This document shows, piece by piece, positions 33,990 through 43,312 of a stretch of DNA of 64,000 nt. The position numbers were made by a program, and so were the translations under genes. The notes below the pieces were generated by a model. It was given only the letters and a program-made list of their open reading frames with translations, searched no databases and was not told the origin of the DNA. The stretch lies in NCBI RefSeq assembly GCF_035917235.1, contig NZ_CP108423.1:3971001-4035000 (forward strand). Direction: 5' to 3'. Source of the DNA: Streptomyces sp. NBC_01294. Its GTDB lineage: Bacteria > Actinomycetota > Actinomycetes > Streptomycetales > Streptomycetaceae. Position 1 is the first letter of the stretch; each line of letters opens with the position of its first letter.

Positions 33990-35513
33990 GTGGCTCGAGA
34001 CCGGTTGTACCCGGAGGAAGCTTCGTCGACAGGGCAGGTGCGCATGAGTCTGTCCCTGCGGTTCGCAGCCGGATCCCACAAGGGCATGATCCGCGAGGGG
34101 AACGAGGACTCCGGCTACGCCGGCCCCCGTCTCCTCGCGATCGCCGACGGCATGGGCGGTCAGGCCGCCGGCGAGGTCGCGAGCTCCGAGGTGATCTCCA
34201 CCCTCGTGCAGCTCGACGACGACGTCCCGGGCTCCGACATCCTCACGTCCCTGGCCACGGCCGTGCAGCGCGCCAACGACCAGCTGCGGGCCATGGTCGA
34301 GGAGGATCCCCAGCTCGAGGGCATGGGCACCACCCTGACCGCCCTGCTGTGGACCGGCCAGCGCCTGGGCCTCGTGCACGTCGGCGACTCCCGCGCCTAT
34401 CTGCTGCGCGACGGCGTCCTCACCCAGATCACCCAGGACCACACCTGGGTGCAGCGCCTTGTCGACGAGGGACGCATCACGGAGGAGGAGGCGACCACCC
34501 ACCCGCAGCGCTCGCTCCTGATGCGCGCGCTCGGCAGCGGCGACATCGTCGAACCCGACCTCTCCATCCGTGAGGTCCGGGCCGGCGACCGCTACCTGAT
34601 CTGCTCCGACGGGCTCTCCGGCGTCGTCTCCCACCAGACCCTGGAAGAGACCCTCGCCGACTACCACGGTCCCCGCGCGACCGTGCAGTCCCTGATCCAG
34701 CTCGCGCTGCGCGGCGGCGGCCCGGACAACATCACCTGCATCGTCGCCGACGTCCTCGACACGGACAGCGGCGACACCCTCGCCGCCCAGGTCAGCGACA
34801 CCCCGGTGGTCGTCGGCGCGGTCGCCGAGAACCAGCACCAGCTCTTCGACGGCGGCAACGCCATGCAGACCCCGGCGGGCCGCGCCTCGGGCCTCGGCCG
34901 CCAGGCACCGCCGCCCGCCGGATCCTTCGGCCCCCCCGGCAGCGGCGACGCCCCCGGCTACGGGTACTCCGAGCAGGGCCAGGCCAAGGGCGGCGGCGGT
35001 TACGGCAGCTTCGGCGAGGCCGACGGCTACGACGCCGACCCCGGCTACGAGGACACGTACGACCACCCCCGCAGGCGCCGCAGCAAAGGGCGCAAGTGGA
35101 CCACGCGTACGCTGACCCTGCTGCTCGTCGTCGGCGTCATCGGCGGCGGCCTCTACGCCGGCTGGCGCTGGACCCAGACCCAGTTCTACGTCGGCAAGAA
35201 CGGCGAGCACGTGGCGCTCTTCCGCGGCATCAGCCCCAAGCTGGGGCCGCTGGAGCTCTCCAAGGTGGAGACCGACCGCCCCGACATCGAACTGAAGTAC
35301 CTCCCGCCCTTCAAGCGCAAGCTGGTCGAGGCCACCATCAGCGAAGGCAGCCTCGACGGCGCCCGGAAGAAGCTCGACGACCTCGGCGTCCAGGTCTCCG
35401 CCTGCAAGAAGGACGAGGAACGCCGCAACGCCGAGGCACAGAACAGCCAGCCACCCGGCCCCAGCCTGACTCCCGAGGAGCAGCAGCTGGTCGGCCTGTG
35501 CGGGAAGCAGTAG
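33990..35513 (+). CDS. pstP: PP2C-family Ser/Thr phosphatase PstP, membrane anchored
   Basis: 507 aa. Cytoplasmic PP2C domain (about residues 20-255) with metal-binding motifs REGNEDSGYAG, IADGMGG, VGDSRAYLLRDG, CSDGLSGVV and GGPDNITCI. Then a Gly/Tyr-rich linker, one TM helix near 373-395, and an extracytoplasmic tail of about 110 residues with cysteines near its end. It removes phosphates placed by PknB-type kinases. GTG 33990 is 9 bases after GGAGG; GTG 33981 and ATG 34044 are alternatives. Confidence 0.93.
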   Translation: MARDRLYPEEASSTGQVRMSLSLRFAAGSHKGMIREGNEDSGYAGPRLLAIADGMGGQAAGEVASSEVISTLVQLDDDVPGSDILTSLATAVQRANDQLRAMVEEDPQLEGMGTTLTALLWTGQRLGLVHVGDSRAYLLRDGVLTQITQDHTWVQRLVDEGRITEEEATTHPQRSLLMRALGSGDIVEPDLSIREVRAGDRYLICSDGLSGVVSHQTLEETLADYHGPRATVQSLIQLALRGGGPDNITCIVADVLDTDSGDTLAAQVSDTPVVVGAVAENQHQLFDGGNAMQTPAGRASGLGRQAPPPAGSFGPPGSGDAPGYGYSEQGQAKGGGGYGSFGEADGYDADPGYEDTYDHPRRRRSKGRKWTTRTLTLLLVVGVIGGGLYAGWRWTQTQFYVGKNGEHVALFRGISPKLGPLELSKVETDRPDIELKYLPPFKRKLVEATISEGSLDGARKKLDDLGVQVSACKKDEERRNAEAQNSQPPGPSLTPEEQQLVGLCGKQ

Positions 35514-35544
35514 ACACACGCGGGCACAGGGGGCCTGCCACACC

Positions 35545-36969
35545 ATGAGCGTTGTCACCAACACGACCACCATCGGCGCCATCGAGCTGCCGAGCCGGCG
35601 GAACACCGAGCTTCTGCTGCTCGTCTTCGCCGTGGTCATCCCGATCTTCGCCTACGCCAACGTGGGTCTGGCGATCCACGGCGACCTGCCCCCCGGCATG
35701 TTCGTCTACGGCCTCGGCTTCGCGGTCCTCGCCGGCATCGCGCACCTCGTCGTGCGCCGGTACGCGAAGTACGCCGACCCGCTGCTGCTTCCGCTCGCCA
35801 CCCTGCTCAACGGGCTCGGCGTGGTCCTGATCTGGCGCCTGGACCAGTCCGAGCGGCTGCAGAACCTCGCCAAGCGCAGTTTCGGTGACTTCTCGCCCTC
35901 CGCGCCCCGCCAGATGATGTACACGGCGCTGGCGATCGCCCTGTTCGCCGCCGTACTGCTGATCCTCAAGGACCACCGCGTCCTGCAGCGCTTCACGTAC
36001 ATCTCCATGGCCGGCGCCCTGGTGCTGCTGATCCTGCCCGTCATCCCGGGCCTGGGCGCCGACGTCTTCGGCGCCAAGATCTGGATCAGCGTCGGCGGCT
36101 TCTCCATCCAGCCCGGCGAGTTCGCGAAGATCGTGATCGCGATCTTCTTCGCCGGCTACCTGATGGTGAAGCGTGACGCCCTGGCCCTGGCCAGCCGCCG
36201 CTTCATGGGCCTCTACCTGCCCCGCGGCCGCGACCTCGGCCCGATCCTGATGATCTGGGCGATGAGCCTGCTGGTCCTGGTCTTCGAGAACGACCTCGGC
36301 ACCTCGCTGCTCTTCTTCGGCATGTTCGTGGTCATGCTGTACGTGGCCACCGAGCGCACCAGCTGGATCGTCATCGGCCTGCTGATGTCGGTGGGCGGCG
36401 CCGTCGTCGTGGCCTCCTTCGCCAGCCACGTCCAGGCCCGCGTCAACGCCTGGCTCGACCCCTTCGGCTGCTACGCCACCTCGGGCGCCTGCGAGCAGGT
36501 CGGCCAGTCGATCATGAGCTTCGGCTCCGGCGGTGTCCTCGGCGCCGGATGGGGCCAGGGCAACTCCGACCTCATCGGCTTCGCCGCCAACTCCGACTTC
36601 ATCTTCTCCACCGTCGGCGAAGAGCTCGGCCTCGCCGGGGTGATGGCCTTCCTCCTGATCTACGGGCTGATCATCGAGCGGGGCGTCCGCACCGCCCTCG
36701 CCGCCCGTGACCCCTTCGGCAAGCTCTTCGCCATCGGCCTCTCCGGCGCCTTCGCGCTCCAGATCTTCGTGGTCGCCGGCGGCGTCATGGGCCTCATCCC
36801 CCTCACCGGCATGACGATGCCCTTCCTCGCGTCGGGCGGTTCCTCCGTCCTCGCGAACTGGATCCTCATCGCCGTCCTCATCCGGATCAGCGACACCGCA
36901 CGCCGACCTGCCCCGGCCCCCGCCCCGTCCCCCGACTCCGAGATGACCCAGGTGGTCCGCCCGTCATGA
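35545..36969 (+). CDS. FtsW/RodA/SpoVE-family glycosyltransferase
   Basis: 474 aa with about ten to twelve TM helices. SEDS family motifs include FENDLGTSLLFFG near 250 and the VMGLIPLTGMTMPFLASGGSS motif near the C-terminus. It polymerises lipid II glycan with a class B PBP partner, here the overlapping pbpA (4-bp ATGA). In Streptomyces this locus carries a second ftsW/rodA-like gene distinct from the one in the dcw cluster, so the exact role (lateral or spore wall) is not certain. Confidence 0.92.
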   Translation: MSVVTNTTTIGAIELPSRRNTELLLLVFAVVIPIFAYANVGLAIHGDLPPGMFVYGLGFAVLAGIAHLVVRRYAKYADPLLLPLATLLNGLGVVLIWRLDQSERLQNLAKRSFGDFSPSAPRQMMYTALAIALFAAVLLILKDHRVLQRFTYISMAGALVLLILPVIPGLGADVFGAKIWISVGGFSIQPGEFAKIVIAIFFAGYLMVKRDALALASRRFMGLYLPRGRDLGPILMIWAMSLLVLVFENDLGTSLLFFGMFVVMLYVATERTSWIVIGLLMSVGGAVVVASFASHVQARVNAWLDPFGCYATSGACEQVGQSIMSFGSGGVLGAGWGQGNSDLIGFAANSDFIFSTVGEELGLAGVMAFLLIYGLIIERGVRTALAARDPFGKLFAIGLSGAFALQIFVVAGGVMGLIPLTGMTMPFLASGGSSVLANWILIAVLIRISDTARRPAPAPAPSPDSEMTQVVRPS

Positions 36970-38435
36970 ACAAGCCCCTGCGCCGCATCTCGCTGTTCTG
37001 CGGGCTGCTCGTCCTCGCCCTGCTGATCCGCACCAACTGGCTGCAGTACGTGCAGGCCGAGGAACTCAGCACGCGCAAGGAGAACCGCCGGGTCCAGATC
37101 GCCCAGTACGCCACCGAACGCGGCAACATCATCGTGAACGGCGGCGCACCGATCACCGGCTCCGCGGTCACCGCCGGCAGCGACTACAAGTACAAGCGGA
37201 CCTACGTGGACGGCCCGCTCTGGGCGCCCGTGACCGGGTACGCCTCGCAGGCCTTCGGCGCCACCCAGCTCGAATCGCTCGAGGACGGCATCCTCACCGG
37301 CAACGACGACCGGCTGTTCTTCGACCGCACCATCGGCATGTTCACCGGGGAGAAGAAGCAGGGCGGCAACGTCGTCACCACGCTCAACCCCGAGGCCCAG
37401 AAGGCCGCTTTCAAGGCGCTCGGCGAGAAGAAGGGCGCGGTCGCCGCCATCGACCCGCGCACCGGCGCGATCCTCGCCCTCGTCTCCACCCCCTCGTACG
37501 ACCCCTCCAGCTTCGCGGGCAACTCCAAGGCCGACGAGAAGGCCTGGGTCGAGCTGAAGGACAGCGAGGACAAGAAGCTCGTCAACCGCGCGCTGCGCGA
37601 GACGTATCCGCCCGGCTCCACGTTCAAGGTGGTCACCGCGGCCGCGGCCCTCGAGCACGGCGTCGTCAAGGGCATCGACGACCCGACGGACACCCCCGAG
37701 CCGTACTTCCTCCCCGGCACCAAGACCCAGCTGCCGAACTCCCACACAGGGTGCGAGAAGGCCAGCCTCAACGAGGCGCTGCGCATCTCGTGCAACTCCG
37801 TCTTCGCGAACCTCGGTGACAAGGTCACCCGCGACAAGATGGTGGAGACCTCGGAGAAGTTCGGCTTCAACAACGACAAGATCGACATCCCGGTCCGCGC
37901 GTTCGCCAGCATCTACGACAAGAAGATGGGCAAGGACGGCAACGCGCAGAGCGCCATCGGCCAGTTCAACACCGCCGCCACCCCGCTGCAGATGGCCATG
38001 GTCACGGCCGCGATCGCCAACGACGGCAAGCTGATGAAGCCCTACATGGTGGACAACCTCACGTCCCCCAACCTGGACATCATCGAGAAGCACGACCCGT
38101 CGGAGATGAGCCGGCCGCTGTCCGCCGAGAACGCCGAGAAGCTCCAGCAGATGATGGTCAACGTCGTCGAGAAGGGCACGGGCGAGAAGGCCAAGATCAA
38201 GAACGTGACGGTCGGCGGCAAGACCGGCACCGCCCAGCACGGCGAGGGCAACAAGAAGCGTCCGTACGCCTGGTTCATCTCCTACGCCGAGAACCCGGAA
38301 GGCGCCTCGCCCGTCGCCGTAGCCGTCGTCATCGAGGACAGCGAGGGCACGGCCCGCGACGACATCAGCGGTGGCGGTCTCGCCGCCCCCGTCGCCAAGG
38401 CCGTGATGGAAGCGGTGCTCAAGAGCCAGAAGTAA
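36966..38435 (+). CDS. pbpA: Class B penicillin-binding protein PbpA
   Basis: 489 aa transpeptidase. N-terminal TM anchor (about residues 8-26), dimerisation domain, then the catalytic domain with PPGSTFKVV (active Ser near 219), SCNS near 278, and GGKTGTAQH near 418. It cross-links peptidoglycan made by the SEDS protein encoded immediately upstream. Its start overlaps that gene by 4 bp. Regulated presumably with pknB, which senses peptidoglycan fragments. Confidence 0.94.
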   Translation: MNKPLRRISLFCGLLVLALLIRTNWLQYVQAEELSTRKENRRVQIAQYATERGNIIVNGGAPITGSAVTAGSDYKYKRTYVDGPLWAPVTGYASQAFGATQLESLEDGILTGNDDRLFFDRTIGMFTGEKKQGGNVVTTLNPEAQKAAFKALGEKKGAVAAIDPRTGAILALVSTPSYDPSSFAGNSKADEKAWVELKDSEDKKLVNRALRETYPPGSTFKVVTAAAALEHGVVKGIDDPTDTPEPYFLPGTKTQLPNSHTGCEKASLNEALRISCNSVFANLGDKVTRDKMVETSEKFGFNNDKIDIPVRAFASIYDKKMGKDGNAQSAIGQFNTAATPLQMAMVTAAIANDGKLMKPYMVDNLTSPNLDIIEKHDPSEMSRPLSAENAEKLQQMMVNVVEKGTGEKAKIKNVTVGGKTGTAQHGEGNKKRPYAWFISYAENPEGASPVAVAVVIEDSEGTARDDISGGGLAAPVAKAVMEAVLKSQK

Positions 38436-38458
38436 CCGCCGGATTGCGGGTGGAGCGG

Positions 38459-38474
38459 AGTGACGCACGTCACT
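38459..38474. promoter_or_regulatory. Crp-like palindrome upstream of pknB
   Basis: AGTGACGCACGTCACT: 6-bp arms with 4-bp spacer. The inner 14 bp fit the published Streptomyces Crp pattern GTG(N6)GNCAC exactly. It lies about 155 bp before the pknB start in a 194-bp intergenic region. Confidence 0.5.
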
Positions 38475-38629
38475 GAATTCCGCCCGGAACCGAGCGTACG
38501 GTACCGGTCCAGTATCAGCCTGTGGCCACGAACCGATCACGGACGATCGGCCGGTAGCCTTTGCGCGAACAGCACACCGCCGGACCACACACAGGTGCGG
38601 TCGGGACTGACGGAGAGGGCTGCAACGTT

Positions 38630-40657
38630 ATGGAAGAGCCGCGTCGCCTCGGCGGCCGGTACGAGCTGAGCCACGTGCTCGGCCGTGGTGGCATGGCCGA
38701 GGTCTACCTCGCCCACGACACCCGGCTCGGCCGTACCGTCGCCGTCAAGACCCTGCGTGCCGATCTCGCCCGTGACCCGTCCTTCCAGGCCCGGTTCCGG
38801 CGCGAGGCCCAGTCGGCCGCGTCGCTGAACCATCCGGCGATCGTCGCCGTCTACGACACCGGCGAGGACTACGTCGACAACATCTCCATCCCGTACATCG
38901 TGATGGAGTACGTCGACGGTTCCACCCTGCGCGAGCTGCTGCACTCCGGCCGCAAGCTGCTGCCCGAGCGCACGCTGGAGATGTGCATCGGCATCCTCCA
39001 GGCCCTCGAGTACTCGCACCGCGCCGGCATCGTGCACCGCGACATCAAGCCCGCCAACGTGATGCTGACGCGCACCGGCCAGGTCAAGGTCATGGACTTC
39101 GGCATCGCCCGCGCCATGGGCGACTCCGGCATGACCATGACGCAGACGGCTGCCGTCATCGGCACCGCCCAGTACCTCTCGCCCGAGCAGGCCAAGGGCG
39201 AGCAGGTCGACGCGCGCTCCGACCTCTACTCCGCGGGCTGCCTGCTCTACGAGCTGCTCAGCGTCCGGCCCCCGTTCGTCGGCGACTCCCCCGTGGCCGT
39301 CGCCTACCAGCACGTACGGGAAGAGCCGCAGCCCCCGTCGAACTTCGACCCCGAGATCACGCCCGAGATGGACGCCATCGTCCTCAAGGCCCTGGTCAAG
39401 GACCCCGACTACCGCTACCAGTCGGCCGACGAGATGCGCGCCGACATCGAGGCCTGCCTCGACGGCCAGCCCGTCGCCGCCACCGCCACCATGGGCGCGG
39501 CCGGCTACGGCTACCCGCACGACCAAGGCCACGGCTACGGGCAGCCCGGCTACGACCAGCCCACCACCGCCCTGCGCACCACCGACGCCGGCCAGACCTC
39601 GATGATGCCGCCGATGCCCCCGGGCGACGGCGGGTACGGCTACGGCGACCAGGGCCACGGCGGCTACGACCAGGGCCCCAGCCGCCGCCAGCAGAAGAAG
39701 AGCAAGGCCTCCACGATCCTGCTCGTCGCGGCGGGCATCCTCGTCCTCGTCGGCGCGATCCTCATCGGCCGCTCCCTCTTCGGCGACACCGCCGACAACC
39801 GCCCCGCCGTGCCCAAACTCATCGGCCAGACCCTCGAACAGGCCCAGAAGAGCGGCAACAACGTCGGACTCACGGTGGTCAAGGGCGGCGACGCACCCTG
39901 CGCGGACCAGCCGAAGGGCAACGTCTGCAAGCAGGACCCGCAGCCCGACAAGAAGGTCGAGGACGGCTCCACGGTCACGGTGACGATCTCCGCGGGCGCG
40001 CCCAAGGAGCCGGTCCCCAACGTCATCAACCTGATGTACGAGCAGGCCGAGGCGGCGCTGAAGGAGAAGGGCTTCCAGGTCGACCGGAAGGCCAAGGAGT
40101 CCGACCGCCCCGCCGGAACCGTGCTCGACCAGAGCCCCAAGGGCGGCGAGGCGGAGAAGAACTCCGTCGTCACGCTGACCGTCGCCAAGGAAGTCTCCAA
40201 GGCCTCGGTCCCGGAGCTCAAGGGCAAGAAGCAGGAAGACGCGGAGAAGGCCCTCAAGGCCGTCAACCTCCGGCTCGGCAGCGTGACCGAGATCGACTCG
40301 CCCGGAGCCGCGCCGGGCACGGTCGTCGATCAGCAGTACCCGGCGGGGACGCCGCTCGAGCTGAACAAGACGGTGAACATCAGCATCGCGAAGGCCTCGG
40401 CGCAGACCGCGGTGCCGAACTTCGCGGGCCGGACCCTCGGCCAGTACAAGGACGATCTGCGGCGCGCCAACCTGAGGTTCGGCAGCGTCGTCGTCGGCCC
40501 GTCGGACGACAACGCGATCGTGGTGGGCACCGACCCGCAGCCCGGTGCCCCGGCCACCCCGGGCCAGAACGTGAACGTCATCACGACGCCGGGCCAGGGC
40601 GGCAACAACGGCGGCAACAACGGCGGCGGCTTCATCGGAGGCCTGGACGGCCGCTAG
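38630..40657 (+). CDS. pknB: PASTA-domain Ser/Thr protein kinase PknB
   Basis: 675 aa. Kinase domain (about residues 10-275) with GRGGMAEVYLAHD (Gly loop), VAVKTL lysine, HRDIKPANV near 137, DFGIA, and APE-like SPEQAKGEQ. A Gly/Tyr-rich juxtamembrane region precedes one TM helix near 359-379. Four extracellular PASTA repeats follow (begin near 388, 460, 528, 595) that bind muropeptides/lipid II. It ends with a Gly/Asn-rich tail. ATG 38630 follows GGAGAGGG. Last gene of the cluster, closed by a strong terminator. Confidence 0.95.
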   Translation: MEEPRRLGGRYELSHVLGRGGMAEVYLAHDTRLGRTVAVKTLRADLARDPSFQARFRREAQSAASLNHPAIVAVYDTGEDYVDNISIPYIVMEYVDGSTLRELLHSGRKLLPERTLEMCIGILQALEYSHRAGIVHRDIKPANVMLTRTGQVKVMDFGIARAMGDSGMTMTQTAAVIGTAQYLSPEQAKGEQVDARSDLYSAGCLLYELLSVRPPFVGDSPVAVAYQHVREEPQPPSNFDPEITPEMDAIVLKALVKDPDYRYQSADEMRADIEACLDGQPVAATATMGAAGYGYPHDQGHGYGQPGYDQPTTALRTTDAGQTSMMPPMPPGDGGYGYGDQGHGGYDQGPSRRQQKKSKASTILLVAAGILVLVGAILIGRSLFGDTADNRPAVPKLIGQTLEQAQKSGNNVGLTVVKGGDAPCADQPKGNVCKQDPQPDKKVEDGSTVTVTISAGAPKEPVPNVINLMYEQAEAALKEKGFQVDRKAKESDRPAGTVLDQSPKGGEAEKNSVVTLTVAKEVSKASVPELKGKKQEDAEKALKAVNLRLGSVTEIDSPGAAPGTVVDQQYPAGTPLELNKTVNISIAKASAQTAVPNFAGRTLGQYKDDLRRANLRFGSVVVGPSDDNAIVVGTDPQPGAPATPGQNVNVITTPGQGGNNGGNNGGGFIGGLDGR

Positions 40658-40668
40658 ACGCCCCGCTA

Positions 40669-40718
40669 CGTACGCAAAAGGTCCGGCCCCTCCCCGGGGG
40701 CCGGACCTTTTGCGTACG
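40669..40718. terminator. Strong terminator after pknB
   Basis: Perfect 22-bp stem (40669-40690 with 40697-40718), 6-base loop TCCCCG. Contains AAAAGG in the left arm and CCTTTT in the right arm, so a short T-run lies in the stem. It can serve pknB and the convergent sortase. Confidence 0.9.
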
Positions 40719-40789
40719 GGCCTCACAGCGGCGCCCAGGGGCCTTCCTGGTCCGGAGCACCGCAGCCGCCGGGCTCAGCGGCCCCGCAG

Positions 40790-40829
40790 CTCAGCGGCTC
40801 AGCGGCTCAGCGGCTCAGCGGCTCAGCGG
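40790..40829. repeat. Five tandem copies of octamer CTCAGCGG
   Basis: Exact 8-bp repeats, followed by CGG and one more CTCAGCG that includes the sortase stop region (40834-40836). Likely a slippage tract just downstream of the sortase gene. Confidence 0.85.
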
Positions 40830-40833
40830 CGGC

Positions 40834-41562
40834 TCAGCGCAGCTCGGCCGGCGGCGTGCGCTTCGCGTCCACCTTCTCCGTCCGGACCAGCTCGCCCCAC
40901 ACGATGTAGCGGTACTTCGAGGTGTAGACCGGGGTGCAGGTGGTGAGCGTGATGAACCGGCCGGGGGCGGCCTTGCCCGAGTCCTTCGGGACCGGGTTGA
41001 TCACGTCGGTGTTGTACTTCGAGGTCTGGCGCAGCTCCGCGAACACCTTGTAGACGTACCAGGTGTCCCGGGTCTCGAAGACGATCGCGTCGCCGTTCTT
41101 CACCTTGTCGATGTTGTGGAACTTCGCCCCGTGACCGTCCCGGTGGGCGGCGAGCGCGAAGTTCCCCTTCTCGTCCCACGGCAGGGCCGACTTCACCGGC
41201 TCCGTGTAGTACCCGGCCACGCCGTCGTCGAGGATGTCCGGCGCCGTCCCCTGCTTGACGAGCACCTCGCCGTTCTTCATCGCCGGCACGTGCAGGAAGC
41301 CGACGCCGTCCTTGGTGTCCAGCGCCCCCGGCTGCGCGGGCGTCGACGGGTCCGGTGTCTGCCACTGCCGGCGCACCTGGTCGCCCCCCGCCGACGCGTG
41401 CCGGTCCGCGAGCACGTTCGTCCACCACAGCGAGTAGGCCACGAACAGGCCGAGCACCAGGCCGACCGTGATCAGGACCTCGCCCAGCAGGCTCAGGAAC
41501 CCGGCGAGCACACTGCGGCTGCCGGCGGGCGGGGCCGCGGCGCGGCGGCGGGCACGAGACAC
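40834..41562 (-). CDS. Class E sortase
   Basis: 242 aa. Arg/Ala-rich cytoplasmic N-terminus, one TM helix (about residues 25-50), then the sortase barrel with catalytic His in FALAAHRDGHG (near 130), active Cys in ITLTTCTP (near 205) and a following Arg (YRYIVWGE context). Class E sortases attach LAxTG proteins to the wall in actinobacteria. It lies 13 bp downstream of a second sortase in the same operon. GTG start; ribosome site weak. Confidence 0.92.
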   Translation of the reverse strand: MSRARRRAAAPPAGSRSVLAGFLSLLGEVLITVGLVLGLFVAYSLWWTNVLADRHASAGGDQVRRQWQTPDPSTPAQPGALDTKDGVGFLHVPAMKNGEVLVKQGTAPDILDDGVAGYYTEPVKSALPWDEKGNFALAAHRDGHGAKFHNIDKVKNGDAIVFETRDTWYVYKVFAELRQTSKYNTDVINPVPKDSGKAAPGRFITLTTCTPVYTSKYRYIVWGELVRTEKVDAKRTPPAELR

Positions 41563-41575
41563 TGCTGATTCGTCC

Positions 41576-42415
41576 TTAGCTGGTCAGCGCGGGCGGCGGG
41601 CCCTGGCTGCGGGGGCGTTCCTCGGTCATCCTGCCCCATACGATCATCCGGTAGGTGCTGGTGAACTCCGGGGTGCAGGTGGTCAGCGTGATGTACCGGC
41701 CCTCGGACGTGAACCCCGATCCCTCGGGCACGGGCTTGATCACCGCCACGTTCGTCGGCGGGGTCTGCGCCAGCGACGAGGTCATCTCGTACGTGTAGTA
41801 GGCGTCCCGGGTCTCGACCACGACGGGATCCCCGGGCACCAGCCGGTTGATGTAGCGGAAGGGCTCACCGTGCGTGTTGCGGTGTCCGGCCACCGCGAAG
41901 TTGCCCTTCTCGTCCGCCGGCATCGCCGTCTTCAGTGCGCCCTCGCCGTAGTGCCCGACCATGCCGCGGTCCAGCACCTTCGGCTTGCTGATGCCCTCCG
42001 CGACGGGGACCTTCACGTCCAGCTTCGGGATGTGGAGGATCGCGAAGCCCTGGCCGGGCTCGAAGGCCGTGACGGGCGGTGCGGCGGCCCCGACCTCACC
42101 CGGCTCGCCCTCACCGGCCTGGCGCTCCCACGTCTGCCGCAGCGAGCCGGCGGCCCCGTTCGCCGCCCGCTCCGCCACGAGGTTCGTGTACCAGAGCTGG
42201 TAGGCGACGAACAGCAGCATCACCAGGCCCAGCGTGATGAACAGCTCTCCGCCCAGCCGGCTCGCGATGACCACCGGGCCGCCCGACGCGGGCCGCCTGC
42301 GCCGCCGCCCGCCCCGCCTCCGGGTGCGTCTGGCGGTCCGTTTCGCGGCCTCCTGAGCTGCCCTGCGTCGCGCGGCCCGGCCCTCCGTGGGCGCGGACGG
42401 CGCGACCGCGGTCAC
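41576..42415 (-). CDS. Class E sortase
   Basis: 279 aa. Very basic N-terminus (Arg-rich to residue 42), TM helix near 50-72, catalytic VAGHRNTHG (His near 170), ITLTTCTPEF (Cys near 245) and Arg in STYRMIVWGR. Its GTG start overlaps the pabA/trpG stop by 4 bp. Related to the neighbouring sortase gene and probably arose by duplication. Confidence 0.92.
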   Translation of the reverse strand: MTAVAPSAPTEGRAARRRAAQEAAKRTARRTRRRGGRRRRRPASGGPVVIASRLGGELFITLGLVMLLFVAYQLWYTNLVAERAANGAAGSLRQTWERQAGEGEPGEVGAAAPPVTAFEPGQGFAILHIPKLDVKVPVAEGISKPKVLDRGMVGHYGEGALKTAMPADEKGNFAVAGHRNTHGEPFRYINRLVPGDPVVVETRDAYYTYEMTSSLAQTPPTNVAVIKPVPEGSGFTSEGRYITLTTCTPEFTSTYRMIVWGRMTEERPRSQGPPPALTS

Positions 42416-43050
42416 GCGACGGCCTTGCCCACCACCGGGGCCAGCCCCACCGAGCGCTCCACGGCACCCGCGTCACCGCACCGCACGAGCCAGTTCGCGA
42501 GCATCCGGTGGCCCCACTCGGTCAGCACCGACTCGGGGTGGAACTGCACGCCCTCGACGTCGTGCTCCCGGTGGCGCAGGCCCATGATGATCCCGTCCTC
42601 GGTGCGCGCGGTGACCTCCAGCGTGCCGGGCAGGGTCTCGGGCTCGGCGGCGAGGGAGTGGTACCGGGTGGCGGTGAACGGTGACGGCAGCCCCTCGAAG
42701 ACCCCGCGGCCCTCGTGCACCACGGGCGAGGTCTTGCCGTGCAGCAGCTCCGGCGCCCGGCCCACGACCCCTCCGTAGGCGACGGCCATCGACTGCATGC
42801 CGAGGCAGACGCCGAAGACGGGAACGCCGCTCTGCGCGCAGTGACGGACCATGTCGATGCAGACGCCCGCCTCCTCCGGCGTGCCCGGCCCGGGGGACAG
42901 GAGCACGCCGTCGAAGCCGTCCTGCGCGTGCGAGAGCTCGACCTCGTCGTTGCGCAGGACCTCGCATTCGGCGCCGAGCTGGTAGAGGTACTGGACCAGG
43001 TTGAAGACGAAACTGTCGTAGTTGTCGACAACCAGAATGCGCGCGCTCAC
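42412..43050 (-). CDS. Glutamine amidotransferase, TrpG/PabA type
   Basis: 212 aa class I glutaminase subunit of anthranilate or aminodeoxychorismate synthase. ARILVVDNYDSFVFNLVQYL start, LLSPGPGTPEEAG, nucleophile Cys in GVCLGMQSMA near residue 83, and HPESVLTEWGH with the catalytic His-Glu near 178. No chorismate-binding partner gene is adjacent. It is overlapped by 4 bp on both sides (58-residue membrane peptide upstream, sortase downstream). PabA (folate) is the more usual assignment at this locus, but the two cannot be told apart by eye. Confidence 0.9.
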   Translation of the reverse strand: MSARILVVDNYDSFVFNLVQYLYQLGAECEVLRNDEVELSHAQDGFDGVLLSPGPGTPEEAGVCIDMVRHCAQSGVPVFGVCLGMQSMAVAYGGVVGRAPELLHGKTSPVVHEGRGVFEGLPSPFTATRYHSLAAEPETLPGTLEVTARTEDGIIMGLRHREHDVEGVQFHPESVLTEWGHRMLANWLVRCGDAGAVERSVGLAPVVGKAVA

Positions 43051-43223
43051 GGAGTGGCTCCCGATCCCTCGTCCACCGTCACATCGTTGAACGGCAGGAG
43101 CGGCTCGGCCCACGGGAAGACGTACTGGAACAGCACGAAGACCACCGCGAGGACCAGTACGAGTGAGATCAGCGCGCGTACCCACGCGTTGCCCGGCAGG
43201 TGCCGCCAGATCCAGCCGTACAT
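43047..43223 (-). CDS. Small single-TM membrane peptide, 58 aa
   Basis: Short gene read directly from the sequence: starts MYGWIWRHLPGNAWVRALIS, continues with a hydrophobic TM stretch (about residues 18-37), then FPWAEPLLPFND and an acidic tail. ATG 43223. The stop overlaps the GTG of the amidotransferase gene by 4 bp (GTGA), strong evidence that it is translated. The function is unknown; its position between sortases suggests an envelope role. No homologous family recognised. Confidence 0.8.
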   Translation of the reverse strand: MYGWIWRHLPGNAWVRALISLVLVLAVVFVLFQYVFPWAEPLLPFNDVTVDEGSGATP

Positions 43224-43312
43224 GCCGCCTGATTCCTTTTCGTCCGCGTTCGTTCAACGCACCGCAGGGGCGGTACGCGAACAGACTAAAGGCAGCGGCC
43301 CGAAAGGGTGGG

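Noticed and set aside
40790..40829. Octamer repeats as an origin iteron set
   Set aside because: Units are only 8 bp, GC-rich and contiguous, with no Rep gene; fits slippage next to the sortase stop.
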